Of a stretch of 41,417 bases of DNA, positions 17,671-26,735 are shown in pieces. Positions within the stretch are counted from its first letter, which is position 1. Each line of letters opens with the position of its first letter. The stretch lies in the NCBI GenBank assembly GCA_052032225.1, contig JBPEWY010000053.1:1-41417 (forward strand). Direction: 5' to 3'. The DNA comes from JBPEWY01 sp052032225. GTDB lineage: Bacteria; Bacteroidota; Bacteroidia; Flavobacteriales; Flavobacteriaceae. The notes beneath the pieces were generated by a model. The model had not been told where the DNA came from. It saw only the letters and a list, made by a program, of their open reading frames with translations, and did not search any database. The position numbers and the translations under genes were made by a program.

Positions 17671-17818
17671 AAATTAAAGTTAAAACATTAAAAATTAGAC
17701 ATTTAACACGGATGCCTCACACAATTTTTGTAAATTCCTAAAATAATAATAAAAAAGTGTAACACAAACCTGCTATAACAGACATATTACTTATAACTTT
17801 TATTTATTTAATTACATC

Positions 17819-18595
17819 ATGAAGACTATTAAAATTCTATTAACTGCTTTTGTTGCAGTTTTTTCATTGTCGGTATCAGCTCAAACGGCCGATGAGATTA
17901 TTGCTAATTATTTTGAGAATACTGGAGGTATTGATAACTGGAAAAAAATTGAAGGCTTAAAAATGTCGGCAAAAGTTAACCAAGGCGGAATGGAAATTCC
18001 TATAGAAATATACCAGTTTAAAGACGGTAAGCAAATGACCGTTATATCTTTTCAAGGCAAGACATTTAAACAAGGTGTTTTTGATGGAGAAACACTTTGG
18101 AGCACAAATTTTATGAATATGAAAGCCGAAAAGAGTGACCAAGAAACTACCGACAATTTTAAATTAGAAATTAACGATTTCCCAGATCCTTTTATAGATT
18201 ATAAAGAAAAAGGATATACTGTAGAGTTAATGGGTACTGAAGAAGTAGACGGTACCGAGACATTTAAAATTAAATTAGTTAGAGAACCTATTACGGTTGA
18301 TGGTAATCAAGAAGACAATATATCTTACTACTTTTTTGATACAGAAAATTTTGTGCCAATAGCTGTAGAAAGCGTTATTAGACAAGGTCAGGCTAAAGGA
18401 ATGACATCTGTTGTAACTTACTCTGATTACAGAGATATAGGCGGTATTTATTTTCCTCATACCCTTACTCAAGGAATAAAAGGACAGCCCGGACAGCCCA
18501 TAACAATGGACTCTATAGAATTAAATCCGGAAGTAGACCCAAGTGAGTTTAAGTTTCCGGAAGAAGCCACCACTAAAGAGGGCGAAAAAAACTAA
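17819..18595 (+). CDS. Secreted LolA-like outer membrane lipoprotein-sorting family protein
   Basis: A 258-residue exported protein with a clear signal peptide (MKTIKILLTAFVAVFSLSVSAQ). The mature part starts with ADEIIANYFENTGGIDNWKKI, a start typical of Bacteroidota proteins with a LolA/LolB-like fold, and continues with beta strands typical of that half-barrel. Such proteins are thought to carry lipids or lipoproteins across the periplasm, but many are not true LolA. Length exceeds E. coli LolA by about 50 residues. It ends with an acidic/polar tail (EEATTKEGEKN). It is followed at once by a strong terminator, so it is a single-gene unit upstream of the beta-propeller protein. Confidence 0.82.
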   Translation: MKTIKILLTAFVAVFSLSVSAQTADEIIANYFENTGGIDNWKKIEGLKMSAKVNQGGMEIPIEIYQFKDGKQMTVISFQGKTFKQGVFDGETLWSTNFMNMKAEKSDQETTDNFKLEINDFPDPFIDYKEKGYTVELMGTEEVDGTETFKIKLVREPITVDGNQEDNISYYFFDTENFVPIAVESVIRQGQAKGMTSVVTYSDYRDIGGIYFPHTLTQGIKGQPGQPITMDSIELNPEVDPSEFKFPEEATTKEGEKN

Positions 18596-18600
18596 ACCAA

Positions 18601-18635
18601 AAAAACCTCACAATTAGCAAAATTGTGAGGTTTTT
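18601..18635 (+). terminator. Strong intrinsic terminator
   Basis: A 15-base arm ending CCTCACAATT (18601-18615) pairs with AATTGTGAGG plus T-run (18621-18635) around AGCAA. It separates the LolA-like gene from the beta-propeller gene. Confidence 0.92.
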
Positions 18636-18659
18636 AATTTTATAATCAATCAAATACTT

Positions 18660-21600
18660 ATGAGAAAACTTATTTTTTATGTGCTAAGCGCCACATTATT
18701 TCCTTTAGGTGCTTTTGCGCAAGATAATAATAGTACTATACCTATAGGTAACTATTTTGGAGATTTAAGAGCTCGCCATATTGGTCCTGCACTAATGAGT
18801 GGAAGAATTAACGATATGGAAACCCACCCTACAAACCCACGTATTATTTATGCCGGAAGTGCCGGAGGAGGCGTTTGGAAATCTAATGATGCCGGTGCTA
18901 CGTTTAACCCTATTTTTGATAAACACTGCCAATCTATCGGTGCAGTAGCTGTAGATCCTTCAGACCCTGATAATGTAGTGTATGTTGGTACTGGCGAAAC
19001 TTGGACTAGGAACAGTGTATCGTACGGAGACGGATTGTATAAATCTAATGATGGTGGTGCAACCTGGACTAAAATTGGTTTTGAAAACTCAGAACGTATT
19101 GCCAATATTATAGTAAACCCAAACAACCCAGAAGAAATTTATGTGGGAGTTTTAGGAGCACTTTGGTCTGATAGCGAAGAACGAGGTGTATATAAAACTA
19201 CAGATGGCGGCAAAACCTGGCAAAGAATATTGTATGATAACCCTAAAACCGGTTGTGCAGATTTAGCCATGGACCCTACTAATCCTAATGTTTTATACGC
19301 ATCTATGTGGGAGTTTAGGCGAACGGCTTGGTCTTTTGCATCGGGTGGTGACAGTAGCGCATTATACAAATCTGAGGATGGTGGTGCTACTTGGAATAAA
19401 ATTCATAATGGTTTTCCGGAGGGTGATTTAGGTAGGTTGGCTATTGCTGTTGCTCCATCAAACCCAAATGTTTTATATACTGTGATTGAAGCAGAACAAG
19501 ATGAAAGAAAAGGACTTTACAGAAGTGATGATGCCGGGAAATCTTGGAAACAATTAAACAACGATTTTGGTATTACCGTAAGACCATTTTACTTTTCTAG
19601 GATAGTTGTAGATCCTAAAAACCCCGATGTTGTTGTTAAAGGAGGACTTAGCGGATCTATATCTAGAGATGGAGGTAAAACCTTCAGAAATTTAGGTAAT
19701 ATGCACAGTGATATTCACGATATTGTTTTTGCAATTAACAACTCAGACCACATGTATGTTGGTACAGATGGAGGCGTTTACAGGTCGTGGAATGGCGGTA
19801 CTACAATGGAAATTGTAGAAAACATGCCACTTTCTCAGTTTTATCATGTAAGTGTAGATAACGAAGAACCTTATAATGTTTATGGAGGATTACAAGATAA
19901 TGGTTCTTGGTATGGTCCTTCTGCATCAAATGGAGGTATTAATGCTGCCGATTGGAATTCTATAGGAGGCGGTGACGGATTTAGAGTGTATCGTCATCCT
20001 ACAAAAAACATAATCTATTCAGAAATGCAAGGAGCAGATAACGTTTGGCGATATGATGTTGAGAATAAATTAGTTAAAACCGTTCAGCCATTACCACAAA
20101 AAGGATATGAAAAACTTAGGTTTAATTGGAATGCTCCTATGGCAATTAGCAAACACCAGCCTAACCGTTTTTATATGGGAAGCCAATATGTTCACAAATC
20201 TGAAGATATGGGAGATACTTGGGAGATAATTTCACCTGATTTAACCACCAATGATCCGGCAAAACAACAACAAGAAGATTCTGGAGGCTTATCTATGGAT
20301 AATTCAGGTGCAGAAAACCACACCACCATTTTTACAATTGCAGAGTCTCCTTTAAACGAAAATATTATTTGGGTAGGTACAGACGATGGAAATGTTCAGG
20401 TTACCCAAGATGGTGGAAAAACTTGGACAAACACTGTGAGCAATATACCAGATTTACCGGCTAATACTTGGGTTTATCATATAGAGGCAAGCGTGCATGA
20501 TAAAGGTACTGCTTATGCGGTTTTTGATGGGCATACCAGTGGAGACATGAACCCATATGTATATAAAACAACCGATTTTGGCGCAACATGGTCTAACCTT
20601 ACAAAAGATAATATAAAGGGTTCTACCAGAAACATACAAGAAGATTATGTAAACCCAGATTTATTGTTTTTAGGAACCGAATTCGGGTTATACATAACGG
20701 CAGATGGTGGAGAAAGCTGGAGCCAATTTACCAATAATATGCCTCCTGTTGCAGTACATTTTATTGCATTACAAGAGCGCACTAACGATTTGGTGATGGG
20801 TACCCATGGTAGAGGAGTTATTATAATAGATGATATCTCTCCTCTACGTGAAATAAACAAAGAGGCAATCTCAAATAAACTACACTTTTTTAACACTCAA
20901 CCGGCAGTACTATCAGACGAAAGTGGTTTTGCAGGGAGTTTTGGTGCTGAAACACAGTTTGTTGGAGAAAACCCTTCGCGCGGACCAAAAGTAAAATACC
21001 TTCTTCCAAAAAGGCATACGTTTGGAAAAATGACATTAGAAATTAAAGATGCCAACGGTAAAACATTAACAACAATTCCTCCTGGAAAATCAAAAGGGAT
21101 TAATATTGTTAACTGGAATGGTACAATTAAGCAACCAAAAGTAGCAAAAGGTAAAACGTTTAGTTTTGGTGCTTTTACGGCTCCGAGAGTACCGGCAGGC
21201 TTATATACTGCAGTTATTACTAAAGGGAAAGACACTTTTGAGCATACTTTTGAATTAGTTTACGATAAAAGAACCGGTTTAACAGATGATGAGCGCAAGT
21301 TTAAGCATGATACTACGATGAAAATGTACAATATGACGCAAGAGCTAGCTTATATTGTTTATCAAATAGACGAGCTTATTGAAAATGAAGCAACAAATAA
21401 AAAAGTAAAAAAGTCTTTAGAAGAGCTTAAAGAAACGTTAGTTATTACCACAGGAGACAACTATGTGGGATCTGCAGAACCTCAATTACGAGAAAAAATG
21501 GCAAACCTTTATAGTAAAATTGCTAATAGTTATGATAAACCTTCGGCTAACGAGTTAGAAAATTTACGCTTAATAGAAGATAGGTTTAACAATGCTAAAA

Positions 21601-21680
21601 AAGCTTTTGAAAAGCTTAAAAAGAAAGCTAAGGCAGATGATTTATCTTTAAAAACATTTGATGAGTTTATAAACGAATAA
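18660..21680 (+). CDS. Secreted VPS10/sortilin-like beta-propeller protein with Asp-box (BNR) repeats
   Basis: A 1006-residue exported protein with a signal peptide (MRKLIFYVLSATLFPLGAFAQ). Most of it is a large beta-propeller with repeated Asp-boxes, the SxDGGxTW turn: SNDAGATF, SNDGGATW, TTDGGKTW, SEDGGATW, SDDAGKSW, SRDGGKTF, TQDGGKTW, TTDFGATW and TADGGESW. This is the sortilin/VPS10 group. Related Bacteroidota proteins are often called glycosyl hydrolases, but Asp-boxes alone do not prove enzyme activity. A beta-sandwich-like region (about 780-870, LEIKDANGKTLTTIPPG) and a helical, Lys/Glu-rich C-terminus (about 880-1006) follow. No membrane anchor or sorting tail is visible at the C-terminus. 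Function could be carbohydrate or peptide binding in the envelope. Confidence 0.88.
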   Translation: MRKLIFYVLSATLFPLGAFAQDNNSTIPIGNYFGDLRARHIGPALMSGRINDMETHPTNPRIIYAGSAGGGVWKSNDAGATFNPIFDKHCQSIGAVAVDPSDPDNVVYVGTGETWTRNSVSYGDGLYKSNDGGATWTKIGFENSERIANIIVNPNNPEEIYVGVLGALWSDSEERGVYKTTDGGKTWQRILYDNPKTGCADLAMDPTNPNVLYASMWEFRRTAWSFASGGDSSALYKSEDGGATWNKIHNGFPEGDLGRLAIAVAPSNPNVLYTVIEAEQDERKGLYRSDDAGKSWKQLNNDFGITVRPFYFSRIVVDPKNPDVVVKGGLSGSISRDGGKTFRNLGNMHSDIHDIVFAINNSDHMYVGTDGGVYRSWNGGTTMEIVENMPLSQFYHVSVDNEEPYNVYGGLQDNGSWYGPSASNGGINAADWNSIGGGDGFRVYRHPTKNIIYSEMQGADNVWRYDVENKLVKTVQPLPQKGYEKLRFNWNAPMAISKHQPNRFYMGSQYVHKSEDMGDTWEIISPDLTTNDPAKQQQEDSGGLSMDNSGAENHTTIFTIAESPLNENIIWVGTDDGNVQVTQDGGKTWTNTVSNIPDLPANTWVYHIEASVHDKGTAYAVFDGHTSGDMNPYVYKTTDFGATWSNLTKDNIKGSTRNIQEDYVNPDLLFLGTEFGLYITADGGESWSQFTNNMPPVAVHFIALQERTNDLVMGTHGRGVIIIDDISPLREINKEAISNKLHFFNTQPAVLSDESGFAGSFGAETQFVGENPSRGPKVKYLLPKRHTFGKMTLEIKDANGKTLTTIPPGKSKGINIVNWNGTIKQPKVAKGKTFSFGAFTAPRVPAGLYTAVITKGKDTFEHTFELVYDKRTGLTDDERKFKHDTTMKMYNMTQELAYIVYQIDELIENEATNKKVKKSLEELKETLVITTGDNYVGSAEPQLREKMANLYSKIANSYDKPSANELENLRLIEDRFNNAKKAFEKLKKKAKADDLSLKTFDEFINE

Positions 21681-21700
21681 TTAAAAAATAATACATAAGA

Positions 21701-21729
21701 AAAGTCGGTTTTTTAAGCCGGCTTTTTTT
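21701..21729 (+). terminator. Intrinsic terminator
   Basis: AAAGTCGGTT (21701-21710) pairs with AGCCGGCTTT (21716-21725), with two G-U pairs in RNA, followed by a run of seven T. It ends the beta-propeller transcript. Confidence 0.88.
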
Positions 21730-21812
21730 GTTGATAACCTCGTTAAAAAGTAAAAAACTGTCATTTAAAGCCAAGTAGGTTTATTACTAACTTTAATACA
21801 AACCTTACTGTT

Positions 21813-22223
21813 ATGAATGGCAATAGATCTCAAAACCTATTAAAAATTAGGCCAGATGTTTTAAAAACTTCACTAAACAGTAACATGAGTTTAGATGAAC
21901 GTTTTCAAAACAGTACCCTCCGCCCTGTTATCAAACTTCAAAATTATTTGTTGGTTGAAGCATTTAAAAATTATGTAAGAAAACATAAAGGAACTTTTTA
22001 TACACTTACGTTAGAAAAAAAATTGCAGTACATAGAGAATGCAATTCAGCGTGATATTAAGTTTAGAAATTCTTTAAAGGGGATGATTATTGGACAGTTT
22101 ACTGTTGAAGAATATTTGCAATATACAGATAACTCATCTTCATTAAACAAACGAATGATGAACATGGTTATAGATCGTTTAAAAGACCAAGTTCAACTTT
22201 TAGAAAAAGAGGCTGTAGCGTAG
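21813..22223 (+). CDS. Conserved-looking small cytoplasmic protein of unknown function
   Basis: I do not recognise this 136-residue protein. It has no signal peptide or membrane segment and looks mostly helical: a polar start, then LDERFQNSTLRPVIKLQNYLLVEAF, a basic stretch (VRKHKGTFYTLTLEKKLQYIE) and a C-terminal amphipathic helix (MVIDRLKDQVQLLEKEA). Codon use matches its neighbours, and it is bounded by a terminator on each side, so it is a real single-gene unit. A structural or binding role is as likely as an enzymatic one, since no catalytic pattern is visible. Confidence 0.8.
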   Translation: MNGNRSQNLLKIRPDVLKTSLNSNMSLDERFQNSTLRPVIKLQNYLLVEAFKNYVRKHKGTFYTLTLEKKLQYIENAIQRDIKFRNSLKGMIIGQFTVEEYLQYTDNSSSLNKRMMNMVIDRLKDQVQLLEKEAVA

Positions 22224-22234
22224 TGTTTAAGTTT

Positions 22235-22260
22235 AAAAGCGCTCTGTAGAGCGCTTTTTT
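22235..22260. terminator. Bidirectional terminator
   Basis: AAAAGCGCTCT (22235-22245) pairs with AGAGCGCTTTT (22248-22258) and runs into T on the plus strand and, more weakly, on the minus strand. It lies between the convergent unknown gene and the DUF2461 gene; the stop codon of the latter starts at its edge. Confidence 0.88.
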
Positions 22261-22930
22261 ATTTTAATGTAGATACCCCGTTTAAATCGGTAGTAAGCAC
22301 CTCACTCATATAATCAAAATAAGGCCTTACCGCTATAAAAGCTTTATTTACGGTATCTAAAAAATTATTAGACAATACTTCTTTATCTGTAAACTCTTTG
22401 GTGAAAATAAATTGTTTTTTCTTTATTAAATCTATTGCCGGGTGCTCTTTACTAAAACCTTTAGGCGCAGTTTTAACTTCGTCACCTACCAAATCTCCCC
22501 AAATTGTTTTAAATGAAGGGTTATTAATAATAGCTCTTAAAGGAGCATCGTCTATTTCAAATTCTTTTCTAATTCTGTATAAATCGTCTTTATTGGGCTC
22601 CCAAAATCCGGTAGCTATAAATGTTCCGCCAGGAGTAATGTGCAAATAATAGCCGCCTCTTAATTCTGGTTTTTTTCGGCTAAAAGCGCCACCAAAATGT
22701 GTTTTATAGGGTTCTTTATTTTTAGAAAAACGAACGTCTCTGTAAATTCTAAAAATTTTCATTCCCTCTATATTGTCATGTTCAGAAAGTTTTTGATAAA
22801 GTGTATTATAAAACTCTTTTACATGAGCTTCAACTTGTTTAAACTCTTTTTTGTTTTCGTTAAACCAATCTCGATTATTGTTTTCTTTTAATTTTTTTAA
22901 AAAAGTAAATACGTCAGGTGCTAATTGCAT
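22259..22930 (-). CDS. DUF2461 family protein
   Basis: A 223-residue cytoplasmic protein of the DUF2461 family (also described as a conserved TIGR02453-type protein). Family features are FLKKLKENNNRDWFNENKKEF near the start, RIYRDVRFSKNKEPYKTHFGG in the middle and GGYYLHITPGGTFIATGFWEP. Function is unsettled. Length is normal. It starts 21 bases downstream of corA on the same strand with no terminator between, so it is probably the last gene of the transcript that includes corA and perhaps the his operon. Confidence 0.92.
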   Translation of the reverse strand: MQLAPDVFTFLKKLKENNNRDWFNENKKEFKQVEAHVKEFYNTLYQKLSEHDNIEGMKIFRIYRDVRFSKNKEPYKTHFGGAFSRKKPELRGGYYLHITPGGTFIATGFWEPNKDDLYRIRKEFEIDDAPLRAIINNPSFKTIWGDLVGDEVKTAPKGFSKEHPAIDLIKKKQFIFTKEFTDKEVLSNNFLDTVNKAFIAVRPYFDYMSEVLTTDLNGVSTLK

Positions 22931-22951
22931 AATAATTTATTTAAGGTGTAA

Positions 22952-24034
22952 TTAAAACCACTTTTTTCGCTTAAAAAAAATAAGTAGTGCAATAAATATT
23001 AAAATACTAACACCCCAAAACACGTAATAACCATAAGGAGATTCTAGCTCCGGGATGTGCTTAAAATTCATACCATATACTCCTGCTAAAAAACTAAGCG
23101 GAATAAAAATAGTGGCAATTATGGTGAGCACTTTCATAACCTCGTTCATTTTATTACTCATGTTGGTCATGTATGCTTCCATAAGGTTCATAGTCATTTC
23201 TCGGTAAAGCTCAATATTTTCATGCAGCTGAATGCTATGATCTTGTGCATCTCTTAAAAACAGCTTGGTATCTTGAGCAATTAATGGATGCGATGAGCTT
23301 ATAAGCCTATTAATTAGTTCTTTAGTTGGTAAAATGGTTTTTCTGATGTTGAGCACTAGTTTTTTTAAAGTTTGAATTTTGTTAGCTGTTATTTGTGAAG
23401 GATGATTATAAACTTCGTTTTCTAGTGCTTCTATTTGCTGGCTTATATCTTCTAAAATCACAAAATATTCATCAATAATTGCATCAATAAGCGCAAAAAA
23501 CAAATAATCTGCTTTACGAGAGCGAATTCTACCGAATTTATTTTCAAGACGGTTTCTGATTCCATTAAACACATCATCGTTTACCTCCTGAAAAACTAAA
23601 ACGGTATTTTCCAGCAAAACCAAAGCTACATGCTCAGATACTATTTCTTGATCATCTTTTAAATACATCATTTTAAATACAGCAAACAAACAATTATCGT
23701 ATTCATCTATTTTAGGACGTTGATTTGTGTTTACTGCATCTTCTAACAACAATGGGTTTAGGTTAAAATGATGACCAATATTTTCTATTTCTTTTACATT
23801 GCTTAACCCGCAAATGTTAATCCAAGATACAGTACCGGAATCTTTATAAACTAAAGCTTCTTTAACATTGGCAAGTTGTTTAAATGAGATTTCGTTTTCT
23901 GTATAATCTATAACTGTGAGTGCGTATGCATTGTCGTCTCTATTACCCATGTAGGTAATAGTTCCGGGTGCTTTACCTATTTTACGCTTAAACTTTAGTT
24001 TTTTTGGCGCTTTTTCTTGAGTTTTTTTAGACAT
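22952..24034 (-). CDS. corA: Magnesium/cobalt transporter CorA
   Basis: A 360-residue divalent cation channel of the CorA family. The cytoplasmic funnel domain fills the first ~300 residues, followed by two membrane helices. The defining GMN selectivity motif is at 321-323 (GVYGMNFKHIPE), and the C-terminus ends in the usual basic patch (FKRKKWF). Length is typical. The N-terminus carries a short Lys-rich extension. It lies 23 bases after hisIE on the same strand without a terminator, so it may be partly transcribed from the his promoter. A link between Mg uptake and histidine synthesis is not implied. Confidence 0.96.
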   Translation of the reverse strand: MSKKTQEKAPKKLKFKRKIGKAPGTITYMGNRDDNAYALTVIDYTENEISFKQLANVKEALVYKDSGTVSWINICGLSNVKEIENIGHHFNLNPLLLEDAVNTNQRPKIDEYDNCLFAVFKMMYLKDDQEIVSEHVALVLLENTVLVFQEVNDDVFNGIRNRLENKFGRIRSRKADYLFFALIDAIIDEYFVILEDISQQIEALENEVYNHPSQITANKIQTLKKLVLNIRKTILPTKELINRLISSSHPLIAQDTKLFLRDAQDHSIQLHENIELYREMTMNLMEAYMTNMSNKMNEVMKVLTIIATIFIPLSFLAGVYGMNFKHIPELESPYGYYVFWGVSILIFIALLIFFKRKKWF

Positions 24035-24057
24035 ACTTTAAAAGTAAACAATGTAAT

Positions 24058-24657
24058 TTATTTTTTATGTCTTAGATTTAAAATATTAACAACATCATTA
24101 AGAGTTACACCTTTGGCTTTTAGTAATATTAATAAGTGAAATAGTAAATCGGCGCTTTCATTTAAAAACGCTTTTAAATTATTGTCTTTAGCTTCAATTA
24201 CTGTTTCAATAGCTTCTTCTCCTACCTTTTGAGCTATTTTATTGATACCTTTTTTATAGAGAGTTGCAACATATGAGTCTTCTAAATTTTTCTGTTGAAC
24301 TCTATTTTCTATAATGGTTTCTAAATGAGATAAAAACCCGTACGATGCTTTGTTTTCTGTGCCCCAACAAGTATCGCTTCCTTTATGACATGTTGGCCCG
24401 TTTGGAATAACCTTAACTAAAAGCGTATCGTTATCACAATCTGGTGTTATACTAACTAGTTTTAAGGTGTTACCACTCTCCTCTCCTTTTGTCCAGAGAC
24501 GCTGTTTACTTCTGCTAAAGAATGTAACGTAATTGGTTGTAATGGTTTTTTTTAATGCAGCTTCATTCATATAGCCTAACATTAGTACAACATTAGTTGT
24601 TGCATCTTGAATGATAGCCGGAATTAATCCGTTGTTTTTAGAAAAATCTATTTTCAT
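24058..24657 (-). CDS. hisIE: Bifunctional phosphoribosyl-AMP cyclohydrolase / phosphoribosyl-ATP pyrophosphohydrolase
   Basis: A 199-residue fusion catalysing steps two and three of histidine synthesis. HisI occupies ~1-105, with MLGYMNEAALKKT, FFSRSKQRLWTKGEESGN, the Asp-rich metal site CDNDTLLV, and the Cys/His cluster GPTCHKGSDTCW that binds zinc. HisE occupies ~110-199, with YKKGINKIAQKVGEEAIETVIEA and the ESADLLFHLLILL helix, typical of the all-alpha pyrophosphohydrolase. It is the last his gene, nine bases after hisF. No residue expected for activity seems missing. Confidence 0.97.
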   Translation of the reverse strand: MKIDFSKNNGLIPAIIQDATTNVVLMLGYMNEAALKKTITTNYVTFFSRSKQRLWTKGEESGNTLKLVSITPDCDNDTLLVKVIPNGPTCHKGSDTCWGTENKASYGFLSHLETIIENRVQQKNLEDSYVATLYKKGINKIAQKVGEEAIETVIEAKDNNLKAFLNESADLLFHLLILLKAKGVTLNDVVNILNLRHKK

Positions 24658-24666
24658 AATTACAAT

Positions 24667-25422
24667 TTATAGTCTAACCGGAATAGATTGTTGCTTTAAG
24701 TATTGTTTTAATTTTTTTATAGCTATTTCTTTGTAATGAAATACACTGGCAGCTAATGCAGCATCTGCATTACCTACTGTAAATGCATCTGCAAAGTGTT
24801 GCATTTTTCCGGCACCACCGGAAGCAATTACCGGAATATTAACGGTATTAGACAATTTATTTAATGCGGTGTTAGCAAATCCGTTTTTTGTTCCGTCGTG
24901 ATTCATTGAGGTAAATAAAATTTCGCCGGCGCCGGAATTTTCTACCTCTTTTGCCCAATTAAAAAGAGTATAATTTGTGGGCTTTTTCCCTCCGGAAACA
25001 TACACAACCCACTCACTATTAACTAATTTAGCATCTATTGCAACTACAACACATTGAGAGCCAAATTGTTTAGCAATATCATATATAAGATTAGGGTTTG
25101 CAACTGCTGCTGAGTTAACAGAAATCTTATCGGCACCATTGTTTAATAAAACAGCTACATCTTTAACAGAGCTAATGCCTCCACCAACGGTAAAAGGAAT
25201 ATTAATTTGCTTAGCAACGTTACGTGCTAATTCTGCAAGGGTTTTACGTTTTTCTTGTGTCGCTGAAATGTCAAGAAAAACAAGTTCATCTGCATGGTTT
25301 TCAGTATAAATTTGGGCAAGCTCTACTGGGTCTCCCGCATCTTGTAAATTTTCAAAGTTTATGCCTTTAACCGTTCGGTTATCTTTAACATCTAAGCAAG
25401 GTATAATTCGTTTTGTTAGCAT
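24667..25422 (-). CDS. hisF: Imidazole glycerol phosphate synthase, cyclase subunit HisF
   Basis: A 251-residue TIM-barrel that uses ammonia from HisH to form imidazole glycerol phosphate and AICAR. The catalytic aspartates are Asp11 (IIPCLDVKD) and Asp130 (VVVAIDAK). Phosphate-binding loops are visible in GGGISS and in ASGGAG near 201-206. Its ATG overlaps the stop of hisA by one base (TAATG), so translation is coupled. HisF works as a heterodimer with the HisH encoded two genes upstream. Confidence 0.98.
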   Translation of the reverse strand: MLTKRIIPCLDVKDNRTVKGINFENLQDAGDPVELAQIYTENHADELVFLDISATQEKRKTLAELARNVAKQINIPFTVGGGISSVKDVAVLLNNGADKISVNSAAVANPNLIYDIAKQFGSQCVVVAIDAKLVNSEWVVYVSGGKKPTNYTLFNWAKEVENSGAGEILFTSMNHDGTKNGFANTALNKLSNTVNIPVIASGGAGKMQHFADAFTVGNADAALAASVFHYKEIAIKKLKQYLKQQSIPVRL

Positions 25423-26147
25423 TATTGTTGTAAAATAAAGTCTTGTAATTGTTTTAGCGTAATAGAATTTTCATAGATGGCTTTACCAATAATTGCCCCA
25501 TTACAACCAACTTCTTTGAGTTTGTACAAATCATTAACTGTTGTGATTCCACCGGAAGCAATTACGTTTGCCTCAGAAAATTTATCGATTAAGGTTTTAT
25601 AGAGTGCTATATTCGGACCGGAAAGCATCCCGTCTTTAGCTATATCTGTAGTTATTACATATTTAACTCCTTTAGAAAAATAATCTTTTAAAAAGGATAT
25701 TAGTTCTTTATTACTTTCTTCTTGCCAGCCGTTAATAGCAATTTTATTTTTATGTACATCTGCCCCCAGAATAATTTTGTCGGCTCCATAAGTTGAAATC
25801 CATTGCAAAAAAATATCAGGTTGTTTAACAGCAATACTACCTCCGGTTATTTGCTGTGCACCACACTCAAAAGCAATTCTTATATCGTTATTTGATTGAA
25901 TACCTCCTCCAAAATCTATTTTTAATTTTGTGTTTGAAGCTATTTTTTCGAGTGTATTATAATTAACAATCCTTTTTTGTTTTGCACCATCTAAATCAAC
26001 TAAATGAAGATATTGTATACCATTATCTTCAAACTGTTTGGCAACCTCTAACGGATTTTCATTATATATTTTTTGTGTTGCAAAATCACCTTTGGTAAGT
26101 CTAACACATTTGCCGTTAATAAGGTCTATAGCAGGAATAATTCGCAT
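25422..26147 (-). CDS. hisA: ProFAR isomerase HisA
   Basis: A 241-residue TIM-barrel catalysing the Amadori rearrangement of ProFAR to PRFAR. The conserved start is MRIIPAIDLINGKCVRLTKG with Asp8 as one catalytic residue; Asp130 (ILGADVHK) is the second. Phosphate loops are DFGGGIQS and IASGGIT. The sequence parallels HisF, as expected from their shared origin. It lies three bases after hisH and shares a TAATG with hisF. Confidence 0.98.
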   Translation of the reverse strand: MRIIPAIDLINGKCVRLTKGDFATQKIYNENPLEVAKQFEDNGIQYLHLVDLDGAKQKRIVNYNTLEKIASNTKLKIDFGGGIQSNNDIRIAFECGAQQITGGSIAVKQPDIFLQWISTYGADKIILGADVHKNKIAINGWQEESNKELISFLKDYFSKGVKYVITTDIAKDGMLSGPNIALYKTLIDKFSEANVIASGGITTVNDLYKLKEVGCNGAIIGKAIYENSITLKQLQDFILQQ

Positions 26148-26150
26148 TGT

Positions 26151-26735
26151 TTACAGGTTTAAAAAATTACGTAAAAGTTGTTCGCCTACTTTGCCACTTT
26201 TTTCAGGATGAAATTGAACACCATAAAAATTATTCTTATTCAGCGCTGCACTATACAGTACATTATATTTAGTACTTGCAATTGTTTGCTGACAGGGCTC
26301 TGCGTAGTAGTTATGTACAAAATACATATAATTGTTATTAGCAATTTTTTTAAAAAGATTCTCTTTACTTTTAAAAGTAATTGTATTCCAACCCATGTGA
26401 GGCGACTTTACCTCCGGACTGAATTTTTTAACGTTTGTATTAAAAATTTTTAATCCCTCGGTATTGCTTTCTTCTGTATAGTTGCACATAAGTTGCATGC
26501 CTAAACAAATTCCTAAAACAGGTTGAGTTAAAGTTGGGATTACAACATCTAACTCGGTTTCTTTAAGTTTTTTTAAAGCATAATCTGCATGTCCAACCCC
26601 TGGAAAAATAACAAAATTTGACTGTAATATTTTTTCAGGATTAGCAGTAACCACAGGGGTTACGCCTAATCTGTTTAAAGCAAACTCCAGGCTTTTAATA
26701 TTACCAGCTCCGTAATTTATAATTGCTACACTCAT
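26151..26735 (-). CDS. hisH: Imidazole glycerol phosphate synthase, glutaminase subunit HisH
   Basis: A 194-residue class I glutamine amidotransferase that supplies ammonia to HisF. The nucleophile is Cys77 in LGICLGMQLM, and the catalytic pair is His176 and Glu178 in VQFHPEKSG. The opening IINYGAGNIKSLEFAL is characteristic. Its start shares a TAATG overlap with the end of hisB. Length and motifs are complete. Confidence 0.98.
   Translation of the reverse strand: MSVAIINYGAGNIKSLEFALNRLGVTPVVTANPEKILQSNFVIFPGVGHADYALKKLKETELDVVIPTLTQPVLGICLGMQLMCNYTEESNTEGLKIFNTNVKKFSPEVKSPHMGWNTITFKSKENLFKKIANNNYMYFVHNYYAEPCQQTIASTKYNVLYSAALNKNNFYGVQFHPEKSGKVGEQLLRNFLNL

Noticed and set aside
18848..19369. 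Open frames on the minus strand opposite the beta-propeller gene
   Set aside because: They mirror the repeated Asp-box coding sequence, have no start signals and no independent support.
18841..20760. Repeated DNA words within the beta-propeller gene as a possible repeat array
   Set aside because: They follow the protein Asp-box repeats, are irregularly spaced and diverged; not a CRISPR or DNA-level repeat.
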